From Streptomyces sp. Ag109_O5-1 (GTDB lineage: Bacteria; Actinomycetota; Actinomycetes; Streptomycetales; Streptomycetaceae): a DNA stretch of 64,000 nucleotides. The position numbers were made by a program, and so were the translations under genes. Of the stretch, positions 50,601 to 59,000 are shown in pieces. Position 1 is the first letter of the stretch. Every line of letters begins with the position of its first letter. A model generated the notes under the pieces. The model ran no database searches, was not told where the DNA came from, and saw only the letters and a list, made by a program, of their open reading frames with translations. The stretch lies in assembly GCF_003814875.1 (NCBI RefSeq), contig NZ_RKQF01000001.1, positions 10,912,001 through 10,976,000 on the forward strand. The letters are read 5' to 3'.

Positions 50601-50635
50601 GGGTCGGCCGGGCCTGCGGCAGGGCCGGTCGGCCC
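50601..50635. promoter_or_regulatory. Tandem DevR/OsdR-like boxes upstream of SLOG-like gene
   Basis: GGGTCGGCCGGGCC (50601-50614) and GGGCCGGTCGGCCC (50622-50635), centres 21 bp apart, 90.5 and 111.5 bp before the start at 50517. The last boxes of the island; none is seen in the PKS region. Confidence 0.62.
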
Positions 50636-50667
50636 ATGTCCGAGGTGCGCGCGCCCGCCCACGGTCA

Positions 50668-50850
50668 CTAGTGCGCGTGCCGGCCCAGATAGAAGAGCAT
50701 CATCACCCAGCCGGCGATGATGTGTGTGCCGAAGATGTAGAAGCCCGCGCGGATCGCGACACCGCGCTCGATCTGCCACTCCCTGTCCTTCTTCTTGGCT
50801 TTACGTTTCCGCTGCTCGCCCGCGGACCCGTCGGACACCTGCTCGGTCAT
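50668..50850 (-). CDS. Small single-pass membrane protein (DUF6126-like)
   Basis: 60 aa. A charged N-terminal half (GEQRKRKAKKKDREWQIERG) is followed by one membrane helix (IRAGFYIFGTHIIAGWVMML) and a short tail. The layout resembles the actinobacterial DUF6126 family; function unknown. Start 50850 follows AGGGAGACGGCACG. It lies 79 bp downstream of the third arsR gene on the same strand and may be regulated by it. Confidence 0.68.
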   Translation of the reverse strand: MTEQVSDGSAGEQRKRKAKKKDREWQIERGVAIRAGFYIFGTHIIAGWVMMLFYLGRHAH

Positions 50851-50929
50851 CGTGCCGTCTCCCTGCTTCCTGTTCCGTGCCCCGAAGTCCACGCTGTTCA
50901 CGACGGCACCGTCGTGGTCCCGGCGATGG

Positions 50930-51268
50930 TCACCGCGTCGCGTCCGTCTCGCGCAGCTCCTCCAGCAGGTCCTGCCGGCCGGTCAGCAGTGTGGCCAGGA
51001 TCCGCCGTGCCGCGGCGAGCAGGTCGGCCACATCGCCGCCGGCCAGCTCGTACACCACCGTCGAACCGGTGCGCGTCGCGGTCACGATGCCCGATCGGCG
51101 CAGCACGGCGAGCTGCTGGGACAGGCTCGACGGCTCGACCTCGATCGCCGCGAGCAGCTCGCGCACCGGCTTGGGGCCGTCCTGCAGCAGCTCGAGCACC
51201 CTGATGCGCACCGGATGGCCGAGCATCCGGAAGAACTCGGCTTTCGCCTCGTACAACGGAACCGGCAT
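50930..51268 (-). CDS. ArsR/SmtB-family transcriptional regulator
   Basis: 112 aa. FFRMLGHPVRIRVLELLQDG, SLSQQLAVLRRSGIVTATR and GSTVVYELAGGDVADLLAAA are nearly the same as in the regulator at 44184, indicating a recent duplication. Start ATG 51268 has GAGGGG upstream; a GTG at 51277 overlaps the preceding stop. Two palindromes lie upstream of the operon (51484-51526). Confidence 0.88.
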   Translation of the reverse strand: MPVPLYEAKAEFFRMLGHPVRIRVLELLQDGPKPVRELLAAIEVEPSSLSQQLAVLRRSGIVTATRTGSTVVYELAGGDVADLLAAARRILATLLTGRQDLLEELRETDATR

Positions 51269-51273
51269 CCCGA

Positions 51274-51456
51274 TCACCCCTCGTCCGCCCCGGTCGCCTC
51301 GACGTCCAGCCCGTGCCGCCGTGCCAGCCGTATCGCGTCGTCCAGGTCGTCCTCGGCCACCGCGACGGCATACGCGTCCGCGGCGCTCACGGCGGCCGCC
51401 AGAGCGGCTCGCGCCGCGCGCACCCGTGCCAGCAGTGCTTCGGTGACTTCGTTCAT
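51274..51456 (-). CDS. Small helical protein, function unknown
   Basis: 60 aa: EALLARVRAARAALAAAVSA, then AYAVAVAEDDLDDAIRLARR and a short acidic tail. Two amphipathic helices, no recognised family. Start 51456 follows GGAGGTCCTGGTG. It ends 5 bp before the arsR start, so the two form an operon whose upstream region carries two palindromes. Confidence 0.62.
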   Translation of the reverse strand: MNEVTEALLARVRAARAALAAAVSAADAYAVAVAEDDLDDAIRLARRHGLDVEATGADEG

Positions 51457-51483
51457 CACCAGGACCTCCGGACAGTGGATCAC

Positions 51484-51526
51484 TTAGTAGTCATGACAAC
51501 TAACCAATTGAAGAACTCTTCAATTG
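51484..51526. promoter_or_regulatory. Two adjacent AT-rich palindromes upstream of the third arsR operon
   Basis: 51484-51503 is TTAGT-N-GTCATGAC-N-ACTAA (20 bp). One base further, 51505-51526 is CAATTGAAGA-AC-TCTTCAATTG (exact 10-bp arms). Two different operator types this close suggest dual repression or autoregulation. Confidence 0.65.
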
Positions 51527-51569
51527 AAGTGTAAGGGGTGAGGGCACCGGTTCGGGGAGGGTGCCGGTC

Positions 51570-53054
51570 CTATTCCGGCAGCCAGGACAATCCGTCCTCC
51601 GTGGCCGTGAGCCGGCCGATGACAGGCGGGGTCCTGTCGTCCAGGGGGCCGCCGTACAGGGCCTGTTCCTGGAGGGCGTTGCCGGTGCGGAAGGTCTCGG
51701 TGACGACTCGGGTGCCGAGGAGCGGGTTCGTACGGTCGTCGGCCGACGCCAGGCGGCCCACCGCACCCTCCAGTTCGGCCGCTGCGGAGGTCCACCGGGC
51801 GCCGAGTCCGCCGGCGGCGAGCACACCGGTGTCGCCCGACGCCACGCCCCCGGCCAGCTCGGCGAAGGCCGCGGCCTCGTCGATGTCCACCCGGGTGATC
51901 TTCTTCGCCGACCAGAAGTACGAGTCCTCGTTGCGCTCCATGTCGTAGAAGGCGATGAGGAATTCGTAGAACACCCCGTACTCCCGGCGGTAGCGCGCCT
52001 CGAACTCGGCGAAGCCGCGCTCCTCCGGAACGCTGCCGTCCAGGGCCGAGTTCACCGCGCGGGCCGCCAACAGGGCGCCGTACGTGGCCAGATGGACGCC
52101 CGACGAGAGCACCGGGTCCACGAAGCACGCGGCGTCGCCGACCAGGGCCATGCCCGGTGACCACAGGGACGCCTTCCAGTAGGAGTAGTCCTTGCGCACC
52201 CGGACCTGGTCGTACGGCGGCTCGGTCGCGACCGGCACGTCCGTGAGCAGACGGTCGACCTCGGGGCAGGCCTTGATCATGTTCTGCCAGGCGGCGTGGG
52301 GGTCGTCCTGGACGGCCGCGTAGTGCTCCGGGGCGATCACGGCGCCGACACTGGTGAGGTCGTCGCGCAGCGGGATGTACCAGAGCCAGCCGGCGTCGAA
52401 CGCGGCGCAGAAGATGTTGCCGCTGTTCGGCGCGGGGAGCCGACGGCCGCCCGCGTAGTAACCGAACACGGCCAGATTGCGGAAGAAGTCGGAGTACACG
52501 CGAGCCCCGCCCACCCGGCCGTGGATCCGGCTCGTGTTGCCGGAGGCGTCGATGACGAACCGCGCGTGCGCCGTGCGCCTGGTCCCGTCCCGGTCGGTGT
52601 ACTCGACACCGCGCACCCGGTCGTCGCCCCCGCTGAGCACCCGGCGCACGGGGCTGCCCTCGCGGACCTCGACGCCCACGCGCTCGGCGTTGCGCAGCAG
52701 GATCTCGTCGAAGCGGGAGCGCTCCACCTGGAAGGCGGTCGCCGTGGGCTCCGGCAGCCGGGGTGTCATGGCGAAGGAGAACTGCCAGGGCTCCGGGTCG
52801 CGGCCCCAGCGCAGCGTTCCGCCGCGTTTGAGGGTGAAACCGGCCCGGGCGACCTCGTCGGCGACACCGAGCAGACGGCACAGGCCGTGCACCGTGGCGG
52901 GCAGCAGCGACTCGCCGATCTGGTAGCGGGGGAAGGTCTCCCGCTCCAGCAGGAGAACCCGGTGCCCACGCAGGGCCACAGCCGACGCGGCGGTCGAACC
53001 GGCCGGCCCGCCGCCTACGACTATCAGATCGTAGTCCTCGTTCTCAGAGGGCAT
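51570..53054 (-). CDS. Flavin-dependent halogenase (CmlS/CndH-like) of the PKS unit
   Basis: 494 aa. FAD-binding start YDLIVVGGGPAGSTAASAVA, GESLLPATVHGLCRLLGV, and near residue 220 the sequence GWLWYIPL, a variant of the halogenase WxWxI motif; later LVGDAACFVDPVLSSGVHLA. This group halogenates phenolic or carrier-bound substrates, or in CmlS makes a dichloroacetyl unit. Geranylgeranyl-reductase-type oxidoreductases share the fold, so halogenation is likely but not certain. It starts 30 bp after the PKS stop on the same strand and is co-transcribed with it. The natural target may be the starter acid or the released product. Confidence 0.8.
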   Translation of the reverse strand: MPSENEDYDLIVVGGGPAGSTAASAVALRGHRVLLLERETFPRYQIGESLLPATVHGLCRLLGVADEVARAGFTLKRGGTLRWGRDPEPWQFSFAMTPRLPEPTATAFQVERSRFDEILLRNAERVGVEVREGSPVRRVLSGGDDRVRGVEYTDRDGTRRTAHARFVIDASGNTSRIHGRVGGARVYSDFFRNLAVFGYYAGGRRLPAPNSGNIFCAAFDAGWLWYIPLRDDLTSVGAVIAPEHYAAVQDDPHAAWQNMIKACPEVDRLLTDVPVATEPPYDQVRVRKDYSYWKASLWSPGMALVGDAACFVDPVLSSGVHLATYGALLAARAVNSALDGSVPEERGFAEFEARYRREYGVFYEFLIAFYDMERNEDSYFWSAKKITRVDIDEAAAFAELAGGVASGDTGVLAAGGLGARWTSAAAELEGAVGRLASADDRTNPLLGTRVVTETFRTGNALQEQALYGGPLDDRTPPVIGRLTATEDGLSWLPE

Positions 53055-53084
53055 CCGGCACTTCCTTTCCCATGGGCAACGTGA

Positions 53085-56000
53085 TCACTTGGTCAGCCAG
53101 GCGCGGATCGCCGCGGCCGTGCTGTCGGCGTCCTGGTGGAGTACGGAGTGGTGGTCGCCGGGCACGTCCACGCCGTCGTGCGGCAGCGGCCAGTGCGGCC
53201 GCCAGTCGCCGTCGGGTGCGACGCGCAGCATCTCGGCGGTGGGCCGACCGCGCAGCAGCAGGGTCGGGACCGGGGACGGTTCGGGCCGCCACCCCTCCAT
53301 GACACGCACATACCCGCCCCCGGTGATCAGCAGGGAGTCGTCCAGCCCGTCGACGACGTCGGCGGGGAGCGCGGCGCCCGCGGACACCAGGGCCTGCCCG
53401 CGCGCATCGGCGCGGCGCAGCACTCCGGCATGGGAGTCGATCAGGACCACCCCGGCCGGCGGCCGTCCCGCCAGCGCCAGCTGCCGGGCCACGGCGTGGG
53501 CGATCGCGCCGCCCGCGCAGTAGCCGACCAGGACCGGTGCCGTCTCGACGGGCAGCGAGCGCACGGTGTCTGCGTGTGCCCGCACCAGCGTGGCCACACT
53601 GTCCGGAACGGCCCTGCGCGTACCGAATCCGGGATGCTCCAGCAGGTACAGATCACGCTCACCGTCGAACCGCCGGGCCAGGGCGGTGGGGAGACGCAGG
53701 TGCGGTGCCAGGTAGTCCGGGAGATACACCAGCGGGGTGCCGTCACCGTGGGCGAGCTGGAGCGGCGGAACGGTGTGCCGCGCGCGCTCGCCGTCGGAGA
53801 AGACCGGGAGGGCGTAGGACGCCAGGAACCGCAGCCCCATCGCCTCCTGCGGTCCCTGTTCGCGCAGGACGCGGTGGTACAGGGGGCTGAACCGGTAAGG
53901 GGCGTGGGGGAGTTGTGCCGCAGGTTCGGGCCGGGTCTCCCGGGGGCCGTCGACACGCTCCGGTTCGGCTCCCTGCGGTGCGTCCGCGTCGAGCAGCGCC
54001 GTGTGGACGTGTGCCGCCAACTCCGGCAGCGTGGGGTACTCCAGGGCGACGGTCGGAGCCAGCCGTACCTGGGTGAACGCGCTGAGCCTGTTCCGGATCT
54101 GGACGGCGGACAGCGAGTCGAATCCGAGCTCCGTGAAAGAACGTTCGGCGGGAAGGGCGGCCGGGTCCGCGAAGCCCAGGACCGCCGCGATCTCGGCTCG
54201 GATCAACTCCGTGAGCAGGGCCGGACGTTCGGGAGACGGAACGCTCGCGAGCCGCTCGCGCCAGGCACCGGGCCGCTGCCCGGCTCCCTCGACGGGCGCC
54301 GTGTCGACCGCGGCCGGACTCCGCGGCAGCAGATCGGCGAGGACGGCCGGCGCACCCGCGTCGGCGGCGGCCCGGAGGTCCAGCGGGACCGGCACCAGCA
54401 GCGGTTCCGGAGTGCGCAGCGCCGCGTCGAGGAGAACCGTGCCCTCCCGCTCGCCGACGGACAGGACGCCGCCCTCGCGGGTCCTGCCGGGCGCGACCCG
54501 CCCCGCCATCCCCTCATCGCCCGCCGTGGCCCACGGTCCCCACGCCAGCGCCTGCGCGGGCAGGCCGCGGGCCACCCGGTGCCGGGCGAGGGCGTCGAGG
54601 AACCCGTTCGCGGCCGCGTAGTTCGACTGTCCCGGCCTGCCGAGGACGCCCGCGGCCGAGGAGTACAGCACGAAGGCGGACAGATCGAGGCCCTTCGTCG
54701 CCTCGTGCAGATACCAGGCACCGTCCGCCTTCGGCGCGAGCACGGTCACCAGCCGCTCGGGCGTCATGGCGTCCACCACACCGTCGTCCACCACGCCCGC
54801 CAGGTGGAAGACCGCGGTGAGCGTCGAGCGGCAGGACCCGACCAGGGCGTCCACCGACGCGCGGTCGCTCACATCGCACGCCACCACCCGAACATCGGCG
54901 GGCAGTTCGTCCACCCAGTCCGGAACCTTTCCGCTGCGGCTCGCCAGCAGCAGACGCCGTACCCCGCGTTCGGTGACCAGATAGCGGGCCAGGCCGGCCC
55001 CGAGCGCGCCGGTGCCTCCGGTGACCAGCACGGTCCCCTCGGGGGCCGGCTCGGCAGATCCGGCGGCCGGGGGATCGGCCAGGACCAGCCGGGGAGCCAG
55101 GACGACACCGTCGCGCAGGGCGACCTGAGGCTCACCGGACCGCAGCGCCGCCTCCAGCTCGGCTGCCTCCAGGTCCGCCGCCTTCGGGTCGGCCGCGTTC
55201 AGGTCTGCCACCTTCGGGCCCGCCGCCTCCTGGTCTGCTGCCTTCGGGTCGGCCGCGTTCAGGTCTGCCACCTTCGGGCCCGCCGCCTCCTGGTCTGCTG
55301 CCTTCGGGTCGGCCGCGTTCAGGTCTGCCACCTTCGGGCCCGCCGCCTCCAGGTCCGCCGCTTTCGGGTCGGCCGCGTTCAGGTCCGTGGCCTTCAGGTC
55401 GGCCGCTTCCAGGTCCGCGAGCCCCGGCTTCGCCGTGTCCGCCGGAGCGTCCGGCCGGTCCACCAGGACGATGCGGTCGGGATGCTCGGACTGGGCGCTG
55501 TGCACCAGCCCGGCGACGGCGGCCTCGGCGAGGTCGGGATCGTCGCCGGTGGCGTTGCGGGTCAGCACCAGCAGACGGCCCGGCCGGGCGTCGGCGGTCC
55601 AGTCGCGCACCCGCTCCAGCACGGCGGTGAGCAGCCCGCGCACCCGATCGGGCACAGCGGCGTCCGGGGGCAGGGCTGCGGCCAGCCGGGCCACGTCCAG
55701 CACCTCGTGCGTCGTGCTCGCGGAACCTCCCGGCGCCATGGGCCGCCAGGCGAGCCGATACGTCTCCGCGGGAGCCCGCGTCGGGATCGGCCGGGTGACC
55801 ACCGACTCCACCACGGCCAGCGGCAGACCGGCCCCATCGGTGAGGGCGACGCGGAACTCGTCCGGGCCGACACGCCGTACGACCGCCCGCGCGGCACAGG
55901 CGCCGGTCGTGTACACCTTCACGCCGGAAAGGGCGAGCGGCGCCTCGGGCTCGCCCTGCTCATCGCCAGGCTCCCCGGCCAGCAGCGCGGCGTGCAGCGC

Positions 56001-59000
56001 CGCATCGAACAGGGCGGGATGCAGGGTGTACGACCCCGCTGCCGCCGCTTCCCCCGGCGGCAGCGCCAGTTCGGCGAGGATCTCGTCGCCCCGCCGCCAC
56101 AACGCAGTCACCGCGCGGAAGGCGGTGCCGTAGCGATGGCCGTGGCCGGCGAGGCGCCCGTAGTCGACGGCGATCCGTTCGGCTCCGGCCGGCGGCCACG
56201 CCGTGGGTAGGCCGTCCGGCGGCGGACCGGCCGGTGCGGTCGTCGCGGTGGCATGCCGGGTCCACGGCCCCGGCGTACCGGCCCGGCGCGCCCAGACGGT
56301 GACCGGCCGGCCACCCGACTCGTCCGGGCTCCCGGCCACCACCTGCACCTGCGTCCCGTGCTCCGCAGACAGCACGAGCGGCGCGTGGAGGGCCAGTTCG
56401 GCCAGCCCGGCCGGGCCCGGGGAGCCGTCGGCCCGCGCGGCCAGTTCGGCGAAGACGGTGGCGGGTACCAACACCCGGTCGCCGATCGTGTGGTCGGCCA
56501 GCCAGGAGTGGCGGTCCAGGGACAGGACGGTGGTGTGCCGGATTCCGGGCCTGTCGGCGTCGGGCAGCGGTTCCCCCATCAGCGGATGACCGGACCGGCT
56601 CCGGTGCGCGGCGGCGTTCAGCCAGTAGCGCCGGCGCTGGAAGGGGTAGGTGGGCAGCGGACACCGCCGGGCCCCGGTGCCGGCGTACACCGACCGCCAG
56701 TCGACCGGCACCCCGTGCACATGCAGCGCTGCCAGCGCCGCCGCCGTCGTACGCGCGTCACCGCACGCACTGAACACCGCGCCGGTGCCCGGCCCGACGC
56801 ACTCCTCGGCCGCCACGGCCAGCGAGGGGAAGGGCCCGGCCTCGACGTAGGCCGTGACCCCCTCCTCGGCCAGCCGGCTCATCGCCTCGGCGAACCGGAC
56901 CGTCTCGCGCGCCTGCCGCACCCAGTGGTCGGCGGTGGCGAGTGCCTCCGGCTCGGTCCGGCCGGTCAGCGTGGACACGATCGGAACGGACGGCCGGTGG
57001 TAGGTCACCGACTCGGCGACCGCACGGTAGTCGGCCAGCATCGGGTCCAGCAGCGGCGAGTGGAAGGCATGGCTCACCCGCAGCCGGCGGTACGGCCGGC
57101 CCACGGCGGTGGCCAGCGCCGTCACCGCGTCCTCCGGTCCGGAGAGCACGACCGACTCCGGACCGTTGACCGCCGCGACCGCGACGGCCCGGCCGGGAAC
57201 CCTGTCGAGGCGGCGCTTCACCTCGGCCAGCGGCGCGCGGACCGCGATCATCGCGCCGCCGGCCGGCAGGGCGGCCATCAACCGGCCGCGCGCGGCGACC
57301 AGCCGTACCGCATCGGCGCGCGAGAACACCCCGGCCACATGAGCGGCGGCCAGCTCGCCGACGGAGTGCCCGACCAGGAAGTCCGGCCGTACCCCAAGGC
57401 CGGCGAGCAGGGTGTGCAGGGCCACCGCATGGGCGAACAGCGCGGGCTGCGCATAGTCGGTACGGTCCAGCAGACCGGCTTCCCCGTCGATCACCTCCAG
57501 CAGAGGGCGGTCCAGCCACGGGGTGAACTCCTCGCACAGAGCGGTGAACGCCGCCTCGAAGACCGGGAACGCCGCCCGCAGTTCGCCGCCCATCCCAGGG
57601 CGCTGAGCTCCCTGGCCCGGACAGAGGAGCGCCACCTTCGGACGCGGGTGCGCGGTGCCCCGCAGCAGCGCCGGGCCGTCGATGCCGGCGGCGAGGTCGC
57701 GCAACCCCGCGAGCAGGCCGTCGGTGTCGGTGGCGAGGACGGCCGCCCGGTGGGAGAGCGGTGCCCGGGTGGTGGCGAGTGAGTACGCGGAGTCCAGGGC
57801 GCCCGTCTCGTCCCGGACGTCGGTGAGCGCGGCCGCCAGCCTCGCGGCCTGCGCGCGCAGCCCGGCCTCGTCACCCCCGCCGACGAGCCAGGGCATGACC
57901 GGCAGTCGACGTGTGGTGGGCGCGGCCTGGTCTGCGTCGTCCCGGGGCGGTTCCTCGATGATCACATGGGCGTTGGTGCCGCCGATGCCGAACGACGAGA
58001 CCGCTGCCCGGCGCGGGCGGTCGCGGCGTCGCGGCCACGGGCGGGCCCGGTCGAGCAGCTGTACCGCGCCCGCGGACCAGTCGACATGCGGCGACGGCTG
58101 CTCCGCGTACAGGGAGGCGGGCAGTTCGTCGTGGCGCATCGCCTCGATCAACTTGATCAGGCCCGCCACCCCCGCCGCGGCCTGGGTGTGCCCGAGGTTC
58201 GACTTCACCGAGCCCAGCCACACCGGATCGCCCGGATCGCGGTGCTGTCCGTAGGTGGCGAGCAGGGCGCCGGCCTCGATCGGGTCGCCGAGCGCGGTTC
58301 CCGTACCGTGCCCCTCGACCGCGTCCACGTCGGCCGCCCGCAGCCCCGCGTCGGCCAGTGCCAGCCGGATCAGGTCCCGCTGCGCCTCGCCGTTGGGGGC
58401 GGTCAGGCCGTTCGAGGCGCCGTCCGAGTTGACGGCGGAGCCGCGCAGCACCGCCAGTACCGGATGGCCGTTGCGCCGGGCGTCCGAGAGCCGTTCCAGC
58501 AGCACCAGGCCGACGCCCTCGGCCCAGGCGGTGCCGTCCGCGCCCGCGGCGAACGAACGGCAGCGGCCATCCGGCGACAGCCCCCGAAGGCGGCTGAACG
58601 CCACGAACGGCAGCGGGCTCGGCAGCACCGTCACCCCGCCGGCCAGCGCGAGCGAACACTCCCCGGCGCGCAGCGACCTGGCGGCCAGGTCCAGCGCCAC
58701 CAGCGACGACGAACAGGCCGTGTCCAGAGTGAGCGCCGGGCCGCGCAACCCGAGGACATAGGCGATCCGGCCGGACGCCACACTCGGTGACGATCCGACG
58801 CCGAGATGCGACTCCAGTTCGTGCGGCGAGAGCCCGCTCGCGTACCCGCCGGCGTGCATCAGACCGACGAACACGCCGGTGCTGGTGCCGCGCAGCCGTG
58901 GTGCCGGGATGCCCGCCCGTTCGAAGGTCTCCCAGGCGACCTCCAGCAGCAGCCGCTGCTGGGGATCGGTGGCCAGCGCCTCGCGGGGCGACATGCCGAA

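Noticed and set aside
55171..55400. Tandem 60-bp repeats considered as a CRISPR array
   Set aside because: Repeats are directly contiguous without unique spacers and are in frame within the PKS.
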